The notes beneath the pieces are model-generated. The model was not told where the DNA came from, did no database searches, and worked only from the letters and a program-made list of their open reading frames with translations. The translations under genes were made by a program, and so were the position numbers. From Gordonibacter pamelaeae (GTDB lineage: Bacteria; Actinomycetota; Coriobacteriia; Coriobacteriales; Eggerthellaceae), in NCBI RefSeq assembly GCF_042665095.1, contig NZ_JBHTBV010000009.1: a stretch of DNA of 64,000 nucleotides; one strand, written 5' to 3'. Positions 45,379 through 54,349 of this stretch are shown here, one piece after another (within the stretch, counting starts at the first letter, position 1; every line of letters begins with the position of its first letter).

Positions 45379-45996
45379 ATGAAGATAATCGACGCCTTTG
45401 GCATGCAGTGCCCCAAGCCGCTCGTGCTGGCCAAGAAGGAGATCGACGCGGGTTGCCGCGAACTGTCCGTGCAGGTGGACAACGAGACGGCCGTGAAGAA
45501 CCTCACGCGCCTGGGCGGCAAGACGGGCCTGGCCGTGGCCGTGGACGAGATCGAGGGCGGCTGGCTCGTGTCGTTCTCCGAGGGCGACGGCGTCGCGGCC
45601 CCGGCATCCGAGGCGGTCCCTGTTGCCGCGGGCGCGTCGTGCGCGGCGGGCGGCGGGTGCGGCTATGCCGTGTTCGTGGGCAAGGACCACGTGGGCGAGG
45701 GCGACGGCGAGCTCGGGCACAACCTCATGAAGATGGCGTTGTACACGCTCTCCGAATCCGACGACGTGCCGGCGTCGCTCCTGTTCATGAACGCGGGCGT
45801 GAAGCTTGTGGCCGGCGGCGAGCAGCAGGTGGTCGACAGCGTGCGCGCGCTCGAGGAGAAGGGATGCGAGGTGCTCGTGTGCGGCACGTGCCTGGACTTC
45901 TACGGGTGCAAGGACCAGCTGGCCGTGGGCGAGGTGTCCAACATGTACGATATCCTGGGCCGCATGCAGGAGGCGGCCAAGGTCATCACGCTGTAG
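45379..45996 (+). CDS. yedF: Selenium metabolism protein YedF (TusA + DsrE-like fusion)
   Basis: 205 residues. TusA-like domain ~1-72 with FGMQCPKPLVLAKKEI (CPxP sulfur/selenium-carrier Cys at ~11), then a C-terminal DsrE/F-like domain (~98-205: YAVFVGKDHVGEGDGELGHNLMKMALYTL, VLVCGTCLDFYG). This fused form is the one annotated as a third component of selenium metabolism. ATG preceded by GAAAGGAA. Next to desulfurase, DUF3343 and selD. Confidence 0.9.
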   Translation: MKIIDAFGMQCPKPLVLAKKEIDAGCRELSVQVDNETAVKNLTRLGGKTGLAVAVDEIEGGWLVSFSEGDGVAAPASEAVPVAAGASCAAGGGCGYAVFVGKDHVGEGDGELGHNLMKMALYTLSESDDVPASLLFMNAGVKLVAGGEQQVVDSVRALEEKGCEVLVCGTCLDFYGCKDQLAVGEVSNMYDILGRMQEAAKVITL

Positions 45997-46005
45997 GGGC
46001 CGGCC

Positions 46006-46257
46006 ATGCCCCGCTACCTGCTGGCCTTCGAGTCCACCCATGCGGCCATGGCCGCGAACAAGGCGCTCGCCGCCGCGGCTCCCGCCGTCATCCCCACGCC
46101 GCGCGCCATCACCGCGAGCTGCGGCATGACGCTGCGCTTCGAGGCCGAGGGCGCTGCCGAGGCCCGCGCCCTCGCCGCCTCCGTGCCCGAGGCTCGCGGC
46201 CTGGCCGCCCTCTACGCCGACGAGGCGGGGGAGTACACGCTGGTCGAGAAGCTGTAG
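46006..46257 (+). CDS. DUF3343 protein (putative Se/S carrier), second copy
   Basis: 83 residues, starting 9 nt after yedF. Pure DUF3343 domain: YLLAFESTHAAMAANKALA, then IPTPRAITASCGMTLRFE. Shares the PTPRA-x4-5-CGM motif with the protein at 41446 while the rest has drifted. Convergent with selD 15 bp away. Likely hands a persulfide/perselenide between YedF or the desulfurase and SelD; inference from position and the single conserved Cys. Confidence 0.75.
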   Translation: MPRYLLAFESTHAAMAANKALAAAAPAVIPTPRAITASCGMTLRFEAEGAAEARALAASVPEARGLAALYADEAGEYTLVEKL

Positions 46258-46272
46258 GCGGGCTGTCCCGCC

Positions 46273-47385
46273 TCATTCGGCGAAGCGGATCGCTCCCGCC
46301 TCGCCGGCCTCCACGCGCCCGATGCGCGCGGCCGGCCGTCCGGCGCGCGCCTCGAAGGCGCGCTCGAACGCTCCGGCCGCCTCGGGCGGCACGGCGGCCA
46401 GCAGGCCGCCGGAGGTCTGCGGGTCGCAGACCACGGCCAGGCGGTTGTCGTACTCCTCATCGGAGAGCGCGCCCTGCGCCACGTAGCCCTCGGCCTGGTC
46501 CATGATGGTGAACAGCCGGTTCGGCCGGCAGTAGGCGCGCGCGTGGTCCCACACGCCCTCGAACAGCGGCAGCGCCCCGAAGTCGAGCGCGGCGGCGCAA
46601 CCGCTGGCCTCCAACAGCTCGTGCAGGTGCCCGGCCAGCCCGAAGCCGGTCACGTCCGTGGCCGCGTGCACGCCGGATTCCGCGAGCGCGGCGGCGCCGG
46701 CGGCGTTCAGCTCCATCATGGACTCCACGGCCGGGCGCAGGCCCGCGTCGTCCACGAGGTCGCACGCGCGCGCGGCCACCATGATGCCGGTGCCCAGCGG
46801 CTTGGTCAGGTACAGCGCGTCGCCCGGCAGCGCTCCGGCGTTGCGCACGATGCGGTCGGGGTGCACGGTGCCGAACACGGTCAGGCCGTACTTCGGCTCC
46901 GCGTCGTCGATGGTGTGGCCCCCGGCCACGAAGGCGCCCGCTTCGCGCACGGCGTCCGCGCCGCCGCGCAGGATGTCGCCGGCCACGCCCGCGCCCAGCG
47001 CGCAGTCGAGCGCCAGCAGGTTCAGCGCCACGTGCGGGGTCGCGCCCATGGCGAACACATCGGAGAGCGCGTTGGCCGCCGCGATGCGCCCGAACTCGTA
47101 GGGGTCGTCCACGATGGGCGTGAAGAAGTCCACGGTGAGCACGGCCGCGGAGTCGTCCGAGAGCCGCCACACGGCGGCGTCGTCGCACGTGTTGAAGCCG
47201 AGCAGCAGCCGCCCGGCCCCGCCGCCCGCGCCGTCGGCACCGTCCGGCCCGCCTGCGCCCGCCGCGCCGCCGGTGGCGGCGGCAAGCGCGCCCAGTATGT
47301 CGTCGAGGTCGCCCGGACCCCACTTGGCCGCTCAACCGCCCTTCGACGTGAGCTTCGTCAACCTGATGCGCTCGATCTCGTCCAC
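46273..47385 (-). CDS. selD: Selenide, water dikinase SelD, itself a selenoprotein (UGA at codon 18)
   Basis: 370 residues if TGA at 47334-47332 is read as Sec. Without read-through the frame would lose its N-terminus LTKLTSKGG-U-AAKWGPGDL, where U stands at the catalytic Cys/Sec position and K (AAK) is the essential lysine. GTG at 47385 follows GGAAGGAGG. ATP-binding and fold motifs downstream: TVDFFTPIVDDPYEFGRIAAANALSDVFAMG, DVTGFGLAGHLHE, DPQTSGGLLAAV. Makes selenophosphate for SelA. A minihelix follows the UGA. Confidence 0.95.
47305..47334 (-). promoter_or_regulatory. Candidate SECIS hairpin of selD
   Basis: On the minus strand, 10 nt after the UGA, GGGGTC (47321-47316) pairs with GACCTC (47310-47305) around loop CGGGC, including one G-U pair. 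Spacing suits a bacterial SECIS, but the loop differs from the GGTC type found in the dehydrogenase gene. Confidence 0.5.
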
Positions 47386-47545
47386 GGTGCCTCCTTCCGC
47401 ATACCGCGCCCCGCCGCCTCGGGCGGGCCTCTTCCGTCGTCGGACAGTATAGCAGCCCGCCGTGCGCCCCCGCGCCGCGCCCGGCAGCGGTCAGCCGCCT
47501 GTCACGTGCCCCGTCGGCGGGCAAGCGGCCCGGGGCGCTCTCCGG

Positions 47546-48874
47546 CTACGCCTTCTCGCTCTCGCGGCCGCGCTTGTCCGGCACGAGGAAGATGAACACG
47601 AGCGAGCTCGCCAGCAGCAAAAACGGGTAGAACAGAAACGGTATGATCTGGAACGCCGACACCGCGTAGCCCAGCTCCGCCGCCGCCGATATGGCCACGA
47701 GCATCTGCGCGCCGTAGGGGATGATGCCCTGGAACACGCAGGAGAACGTGTCGAGGATCGACGCCGTCTTGCGCCGCGAAATATCGTAGGTCTCGGCCAT
47801 GTCGGCGGCGATGGGGTTCGCGATGACGATGGCCACGGTGTTGTTGGCGGTGGCGATGTCCATGGCGCCCACGAGCAGGCCCATGCCCAGCTGACCGCCC
47901 TTCTTGCTCTTGAACAGGCTCTTGATGCCGTTCAAAAGCGCCGTGAAGCCGCCGTACTCGCGGATGAGCGCGCAGATGGCGCTCACGAGCACGGCCACCA
48001 TCGTGGTCTCGAACATGCCGGCCGCGCCCGAGCCCATGCTGGCCAGCAGGTCGGTAGCCGCGGTGGCGCCGGTGGCCACCATGATGAGGGAGCCGGAGAG
48101 GATGCCCAGCAGGAGCACCACGAACACGTTCACTCCCACGATGCCGCCCACGAGCACGATGAGGTACGGGACGAGCTGGATCAGGTCGTAGTCATGGCTC
48201 ACGGTGCCGTTGATGTCGGAGCCCAGCGACAGCGCCAGGATGATGGCGAGCGTCGCCAAGGCGGCCGGCACGGCTATCTTGAAGTTCTCGCGGAACTTGT
48301 CCTTCATCTGGCAGCCCTGGCCCTGGCACGCCGCGATGGTGGTGTCGGAGATGAACGACAGGTTGTCGCCGAACATCGCGCCGCCCATGACGCTGGCCAC
48401 GCACAGCGGCAGGTCGAAGCCCGAGGCCGCCGACACCGCCACGGCGATGGGCGTGATGAGCGTGATGGTGCCCACCGACGTTCCCATGGCCAGCGACACG
48501 AAGCAGCTCACCACGAACAGCACCAGCACGGAGAACTCCGCGGGGATGACGGAGAGCATGAGGTAGGCCACGCTCTCGGCGCTGTCGCGGCCCACCGTGC
48601 CCACGAAGATGCCGGCCGCCATGAAGATGAGCACCATGGTGACGATGGTCTTGTCGCCTATGCTGCGCCCCATGACGGCCAGCTTGTCGTCGAAGGGCAG
48701 CTTGCGGTTCTGCACGCACGCCACCAGAAGCGCCACCAGGAATATCACCACGATGGGTATGTTGTAGAAACCCATGGGGATGCCCATCCCGTATTCGAAC
48801 AATACGCCCAGCCCCAGATACAGCACCAAGAACACCCCGATGGGCAGAAGCGCCTTGACGTTGCCCTTCTCCAT
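47546..48874 (-). CDS. NhaC-family Na+/H+ antiporter
   Basis: 442 residues, ~11-12 hydrophobic helices. GTSVGTITLITPIAVAVSAASGFDLPLCVASVMGGAMFGDNLSFISDTTIAA is the NhaC/ArsB-like core (DNLS and SDTT motifs). ATG at 48874 (MEKGNVKALLP) preceded by GAAGGAAGGGG. Divergent from the formate dehydrogenase operon; membrane ion homeostasis may link to formate-driven energy conservation, but this is inference. Some family members exchange malate/lactate instead. Confidence 0.82.
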   Translation of the reverse strand: MEKGNVKALLPIGVFLVLYLGLGVLFEYGMGIPMGFYNIPIVVIFLVALLVACVQNRKLPFDDKLAVMGRSIGDKTIVTMVLIFMAAGIFVGTVGRDSAESVAYLMLSVIPAEFSVLVLFVVSCFVSLAMGTSVGTITLITPIAVAVSAASGFDLPLCVASVMGGAMFGDNLSFISDTTIAACQGQGCQMKDKFRENFKIAVPAALATLAIILALSLGSDINGTVSHDYDLIQLVPYLIVLVGGIVGVNVFVVLLLGILSGSLIMVATGATAATDLLASMGSGAAGMFETTMVAVLVSAICALIREYGGFTALLNGIKSLFKSKKGGQLGMGLLVGAMDIATANNTVAIVIANPIAADMAETYDISRRKTASILDTFSCVFQGIIPYGAQMLVAISAAAELGYAVSAFQIIPFLFYPFLLLASSLVFIFLVPDKRGRESEKA

Positions 48875-49292
48875 GAACTTCCCCTTCCTTCGAACCAGCA
48901 ACCCGCCTATTGTAGCGCAATGCGGCGCACGTGCGTCCCCGACCCGCTCATCGACGTTTCGCGCCGCCTGCGTGTTTCCGCTTGCCGTGCAACCGGCTCC
49001 CTTTACCTGCACGGTAGGAGCCGCTCGCCCTGGGTTGACTGCCGTTCGCCCTGATGGGAATGGGTTCGTGCGCCGTTCGCCGAAAGGCCTGCAAAGGAGC
49101 CGCGGCGTGCAGGGAGGGCCCCGTGCAACCTCTATGGTACGATCGGCGCGCCGGGCGACGAGGGCATTTCCCCGGTGTCACCACCGGGATCACGCAGCGG
49201 GGCCGGGCGCCCTCCCATGCCCTCGGGCTCCCCGCCCTGCCGCGCGATCCGCTGCACGTTTCCATAGGACGAGAAGGAAGGAGAGAGAGGAC
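48875..49292. other. Divergent promoter region, antiporter / formate dehydrogenase
   Basis: 418 bp without a gene. TGGTACGAT at 49135-49143 is an extended -10 for the dehydrogenase, giving a leader of ~140 nt. No molybdopterin/tungstate riboswitch is recognised by eye. Confidence 0.45.
49135..49143 (+). promoter_or_regulatory. Extended -10 promoter of the formate dehydrogenase operon
   Basis: TGG followed by TACGAT (49138-49143); no clear -35. Same layout as the elements at 865 and 44051. Confidence 0.4.
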
Positions 49293-52200
49293 ATGAACCT
49301 GTCACGCAGGGGCTTCTTCAAAGCCGCCGGTGCTGCGTTCGCCACGTCCATGGCGTTCGAGCTGTCCTCGAAGTCGGAGACGCTCGCCGTAGAGCCGTCC
49401 GCCGACTGGAAGCTCGTGAACACCGAGGAGTACACGAACATCTGCTGTTATTGCTCGGGCGGATGCGGCGTGATCTGCTCCACGCGCGACGGCGAGCTCG
49501 TGAACATCGAAGGCGACCCCGACCACCCCATCAACGAGGGCGGCCTGTGCCCGAAGGGCGCCACCATGTTCCAGCTGCGCAACGTCGTGGATCCCGAGAC
49601 GCGCGAGATCATCAAGAACACCAACCGCAAGACCCGCCCGATGGTCCGCCGCCCCGGCGCCTCCGAGTGGGAGGACATCACCTGGGACGACGCCGTCGCC
49701 GAGATAGCGCAGTGGGTCAAGAAGACCCGCGACGAGACCTTCGAGACCATGCACGACGGCATCACCGTGAACCGCTGCCACGGCATAGCCAGCCTGGGCG
49801 GCAGCCAGCAGAACTCCGAGGAGGAGTACCTCATCAACAAGATGATGAGGTCGCTAGGGGTGATAGCCATCGACAACCAGGCTCGTGTTTGACACAGCCC
49901 CACGGTTGCCGGTCTGGCAGCAACATTCGGTCGCGGTTCCATGACGAACCACTATTGCGACATGCAGAACGCCGACGTCATCATGACCATCGGCTCCAAC
50001 AACGTCGAGAACCATCCCGTGTCGTCGAAGTGGGTGCAGAAGGCCCTCGACCGCGGCGCCACGTGGATCGTCGTCGACCCGCGCTACACCCGCTCGGCCG
50101 AGATGGCGGACATCTACTGCCCCATCCGCTCGGGCACCGACATCGCCTTCTACGGCGGCCTGTTCAACTACATCATCGAGCACGACCTGTGGCAGCACGA
50201 GTACGTGCTGAACTACACGAATGCCTCCTACCTGCTGGACGAGCAGTACTCCTTCGACGTGAACGAGGGCATCTTCTCCGGCTTCAACGAGGAGACGGCC
50301 ACCTACGACAACCACTCCTGGCACTACCAGGTCGAGTCCACGAAGACGTGGGACACCTCCGAGGGCGGCGCCTACGCGTGGGCTGCAGCTCCCGGCGTGC
50401 CGGAGTTCACGCCCCCGACCGTCGAGGTGCCCAAGCGCGACATGACGCTTCAGGACCCGATGTGCGTGTTCCAGCAGATGAAGAAGCACTACTCCCGCTA
50501 CGACCTTGACACCGTGTCCAGCGTGTGCGGCATGGACAAGGACCTGCTGGAGAAGGTGTACGCCACCTACGCCTCCACGGGCGCGCCCGACAAGTCCGGC
50601 ACGATCCTCTACGCCCTCGGCCAGACGCAGCACACCTACGGCGCGCAGAACTGCCGCTCCATGGGCATCCTGCAGCTGCTGCTCGGCAACGTGGGCGTGG
50701 CCGGCGGCGGCGTGAACGCGCTGCGCGGCGAACCCAACGTCCAGGGCGCCACCGACATGGGCATGCTCGTGGCGAACCAGCCCGGCTACCTGAACTGGCC
50801 CACCGAGTACGGCACGCCGTCTTTGCGCAAGTGGTGCGAGAAGGAGACCTACTCCGACGGCTACTACACCAACAAGCCCAAGTTCGTCGTCTCCGCGCTC
50901 AAGGAGTGGTTCGGCGACGCGGCCACGGTGGACAACGACTACGGCTACGACTGGTGGCCGAAGGTGCCGAAGAGCCCCGACTACTCCATCATCGGCTCGT
51001 TCGAGCTCATGAGCCAGGGCGTCATCAAGGGCTACTTCAACTGGGGCATGAACCCCTGCCATTCCGCGCCGAACGCGAGCAACGTGCGCAAGGCCATGGC
51101 GAACCTCGACTGGCTCGTGGTGGCCGACTGGGTGGAGACGGAGTCCGCCTGCTTCTGGAAGGCGCCGGACATGAACCCGGCCGACATCGACACCACGGTG
51201 TACTTCCTGCCGGCCGCGCTCATCTACGAGAAGCCGGGCATCATCCTGAATTCGGGCCGCTGGCTGCAGTGGCGCTACCAGGCCGTCGAGCCGTGGGACG
51301 AGGCCAAGCCCGACTACGAGATCTGCGACGTGCTGTGGACGGCCATCGTCGACCTCTACAAGAAGGAGGGCGGCGTCGCGCCCGAACCCATCGTGAACAC
51401 GAAGTGGGACTACTACGTGGACGGCAAGATCGACCCGCGCCCCGTGGCCTGGGCCCTCAACGGCTACGTGTACGACGGCACCGAGTGCGACACCACCTCG
51501 GCGGCCCCGAAGACCGAGCTGCTCTCGTCGTTCGCGAACCTCAAGGCCGACGGCTCCACGGCCTGCGGCATGTGGATCTACACCGGCTTCTGGGCCAACA
51601 ACGACGCGCCGCTCGACCCGGCCGAGCAGGCCGTCGGCAGCCGCGTGGCCGACGACCCCACGGGCCTCGGCCTGCATCCCAAGTGGTCGTTCGCCTGGCC
51701 GCTCAACCGCCGCATCATCTACAACCGCGCCTCGGCCGACATGCAGGGCAAGCCCTGGAACCCGGACCGGGTGCTCGTGGAGTGGACGGGCGAGAAGTGG
51801 GTGCAGAACGACGTGGGCGACTTCGTGGCCGTGTCCAACGGCACCCCCGTGCCCCCCAACGACAAGGCGTTCATGATGCTCTGGGAGCAGAACGCGCGCC
51901 TGGAGAGCTACGGCATGGGCGACGGGCCCTTGCCCGAGCACTACGAGCCCTTCGAGAGCCCGTCCGACAACCAGATGAACGGCCGGCAGAACTCGCCGTG
52001 CGTCCGCTTCGCCGAGTTCGAGTCGGTCAAGCGCGGCGACCGTTCCGAGTTCCCCATCGCGGTGACCACGTACTCCGTCACCGAGCACTGGCAGACCGGC
52101 GGCCAGACCCGCACCTGCCCGGCCCTGAACGAGGCCATGCCCCAGCAGTTCGTGGAGATGTCGCTGGAGCTGGCCGAGGAGAAGGGCATCAAGAACGGCG

Positions 52201-52442
52201 AGAAGGTCCGCGTGCGCAACAACCGCGGCGAGGTCGAGGTCATGGCGCTCGTCACGCCGCGATTCAAGCCGTTCACGGTCAACGGCGAGACGGTGCACCA
52301 GGTGGGCATGACGCACCACTTCGGCTGGGCGGGCGAGTACGCCACGGGCGACATCGTCAACGACCTGCCGCCGAACGTGGGCGACCCGAACTGCTGGGTG
52401 CCCGAGTACAAGGCGTTCCTCGTCGACATCGAGAAGATCTAG
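49293..52442 (+). CDS. fdhA: Formate dehydrogenase catalytic subunit, FDH-N type selenoprotein
   Basis: 1049 residues when TGA at 49890-49892 is decoded as Sec200. Tat signal: MNLSRRGFFKAAGAAF at the start. [4Fe-4S] ligands CCYCSGGC...C at ~51-62 with GLCPKG at ~85-89. Sec context is AIDNQARV-U-HSPTVAGLA, the family-invariant RVUHxPTVAxL. The bis-MGD-binding domains follow (MTIGSNNVENHPV, LYALGQTQHTYGAQN, QTGGQTRTCP). Oxidises formate at an exported, membrane-bound complex with the two downstream subunits. Two separate frames on either side of the UGA are one gene. Confidence 0.96.
49890..49924 (+). promoter_or_regulatory. SECIS element of the formate dehydrogenase gene
   Basis: After the UGA, TGCC (49907-49910) pairs with GGCA (49916-49919) around loop GGTC with a bulged T at 49915. 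This is the same GGUC-loop/bulged-U geometry as E. coli fdhF/fdnG, the SelB-binding apex. Lower pairing GT/AC extends to 49924. Confidence 0.85.
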
Positions 52443-52456
52443 GGAGGTGTTGAATC

Positions 52457-53380
52457 ATGAGTGACAAAGCCATACTGTTCGACACCTCGCGCTGCAGCGC
52501 ATGCCGCGGCTGCCAGGTGGCCTGCAAATGCTGGAACGATCTGCCCTCGACGCTCGAGAAGAACGGCAACCCCCCCACGGGCTCCTACCAGAGCCCGATG
52601 GACCTGAACGGAGACACGCGCATCCTGATCTCCTTCAACGAGGAGGCCGGCGGCAGCAAGGGCGTGAAATGGGCCTTCGGGCGCCGTTCGTGCCAGCACT
52701 GCACCGATGCCGCGTGCGCGACCATCTGCCCGGCGGGCGCCATAACCAAGCACGAGGCCACGGGCCTGGTGACGGTGGACGACTCCAAGTGCATCGGCTG
52801 CCAGTACTGCTCCACGGCCTGCCCGTTCGACGTGCCGCGCTACCAGGAGGGCCTGCGCACGACGGTGAACAAGTGCACGGGCTGCGTCGACCGCATCGAG
52901 CAGGGCCTGGAGCCCGCCTGCGTCACCACGTGCCAGCCGGACGCCCTCGTGTTCGGCGACCGCGACGAGATGATCGCGCTGGCGCACGAGCGCGCCGACT
53001 TCCTCAAGGCCCGCGGCTACGAGGACGCGGTGGTCTACGGCGAGGACGAGATGGGCGGTTTGCACGTCATCCAGGTGCTGAAGTACGGCGTGGCCGCGCA
53101 CGGCCAGGTGGAGAACCCGCAGGCGAACCCGGTGGTGGGCCTCACGCAGATCATGAAGCCGGTCACGGGCGCGGTCACGGGCCTGACGGTGGCGGGCTTG
53201 GCGGCCATGTTCGTGCTGGGCATCGGCTACAAGCGCGACAAGCTGGCGTACAACCCCGAGACGGAGGACACGATCTCCGTCGACACCGGCCAGGTCGTCA
53301 AGCATGGCGACGGCCAGGACGAGGAGACGGTGATGGAGCATATCACCGAGAACCTCCCGGGCAAGAAGGGAGGCAACTGA
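52457..53380 (+). CDS. fdhB: Formate dehydrogenase iron-sulfur subunit (FdnH-like)
   Basis: 307 residues. Four ferredoxin-type Cys clusters: CSACRGCQVACKCW, CQHCTDAACATICP, CIGCQYCSTACP, CTGCVDRIEQGLEPACVTTCQP. A C-terminal helix (~232-255, GAVTGLTVAGLAAMFVLGIGY) anchors it in the membrane, and a charged tail follows. Relays electrons from the catalytic subunit to cytochrome b. Starts 14 nt after fdhA with GGGAGG. Confidence 0.93.
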   Translation: MSDKAILFDTSRCSACRGCQVACKCWNDLPSTLEKNGNPPTGSYQSPMDLNGDTRILISFNEEAGGSKGVKWAFGRRSCQHCTDAACATICPAGAITKHEATGLVTVDDSKCIGCQYCSTACPFDVPRYQEGLRTTVNKCTGCVDRIEQGLEPACVTTCQPDALVFGDRDEMIALAHERADFLKARGYEDAVVYGEDEMGGLHVIQVLKYGVAAHGQVENPQANPVVGLTQIMKPVTGAVTGLTVAGLAAMFVLGIGYKRDKLAYNPETEDTISVDTGQVVKHGDGQDEETVMEHITENLPGKKGGN

Positions 53381-54147
53381 TGAGCAAGGGACCCGTCATG
53401 GTTTCCGCCGAGGAGACCGCCAAGAACAAGGCGTTCATGGAGCAGATGGCGGCAAGCGGCACGGAGCGCTACATCCGCCGCCACTCCAAGCAGGCGCGCT
53501 GGACGCACGGCATCACCATCATCGCGTGCATCCTGCTGTGCATCTCCGGCTTGTTCGTGTTCGTTCCGGCCCTGGCGGCCGCGGTGGGCGCGGACACGGT
53601 GTTCGCCATCCGCATGTCGCACCGCGTACTGGGCGTCATCTTCGTGCTCGTGCCCTTGATCAGCGCCATCATGGCACCTAAGGGCGTGAAGCACATCTTC
53701 AAGAACCTGTTCGACCGGTGGGATTCGGACGACAAGAAGTGGATGATGCTGTTCTTCCCCTATCTGTTCATGGCCAAGTGGATCCACATGCCCGACCAGC
53801 GCGAGGTCAAGAGCGGCCAGCGCTTCGCCGACGGCATGCTGTGGTTCTCGGGCGCGCTCATGGGCATCACGGGCGTTTTCCTGCTCCTGGGTACGACGCT
53901 GTTCGATTTCGGCGGCGGCGTGTACGGCGTGATGCTGTTCCTGCACGACATCGGCTTTTTGCTGATCGCCGTGTTCGGGCTGGCGCACATCTTCCTGGGT
54001 GCGGGCATCTTCCAGCCCTACCGGGGCACGGCCAAGCTGATGTTCGGCGACGGCACGGTCTCCGAGTCCGACGCCCTGTACCACTGGGGCCACTGGGCTC
54101 GCCAGGAGATCGCCTCCGGCGAGAACGTGATCGAGAAGAAGGCTTAA
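53380..54147 (+). CDS. fdhC: Formate dehydrogenase cytochrome b556 subunit (FdnI-like)
   Basis: 255 residues, four transmembrane helices (~44-70, 80-103, 150-178, 190-215). Histidines typical of heme b ligands lie in RWTHGITIIACILL, SHRVLGVIF and MLFLHDIGFLLIAVFGLAHIFLG. Would pass electrons to menaquinone. The ATG overlaps the fdhB stop (TGATG). Ends before a 20-bp hairpin. Confidence 0.9.
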   Translation: MSKGPVMVSAEETAKNKAFMEQMAASGTERYIRRHSKQARWTHGITIIACILLCISGLFVFVPALAAAVGADTVFAIRMSHRVLGVIFVLVPLISAIMAPKGVKHIFKNLFDRWDSDDKKWMMLFFPYLFMAKWIHMPDQREVKSGQRFADGMLWFSGALMGITGVFLLLGTTLFDFGGGVYGVMLFLHDIGFLLIAVFGLAHIFLGAGIFQPYRGTAKLMFGDGTVSESDALYHWGHWARQEIASGENVIEKKA

Positions 54148-54194
54148 GGGAGCTGCTTTTGCGGGGCTGCCGGGGCGGATCGTGCCCCGGCGGC

Positions 54195-54246
54195 TCCGCT
54201 GGCCGTTCGCAGGGGCGCTTGGAGGAGAGCCCCTGCGAACGGCCAG
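54195..54246 (+). terminator. 20-bp perfect hairpin after the formate dehydrogenase genes
   Basis: The 54195-54214 arm pairs without mismatch with 54227-54246 around a 12-nt loop (CGCTGGCCGTTCGCAGGGGC and its complement). A smaller GC hairpin at 54169-54189 precedes it. No U-tract; it may terminate, or stabilise the structural-gene mRNA relative to fdhE/fdhD. Confidence 0.6.
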
Positions 54247-54349
54247 CGCCAAGGGCGCGCCGAGGAAAGGCCTGACAGCGCGGGCGGGTGAAACAACGCC
54301 GGCGGCTCGGGCGGCATGGTTCGATGCAACTGACTGACAAGGATACGGC

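Noticed and set aside
47022..47172. selD starting at ATG 47172
   Set aside because: Would remove the catalytic residue, lacks a ribosome site, and upstream codons are perfectly SelD-like through the UGA.
49144..49292. Molybdenum/tungsten cofactor riboswitch before the formate dehydrogenase
   Set aside because: The leader is short and shows no arrangement of stems that I can match to that class.
49941..52442. A separate gene starting at ATG 49941 for the second part of the dehydrogenase
   Set aside because: No ribosome site, the frame is continuous with the upstream part apart from UGA 49890, and a SECIS lies between.
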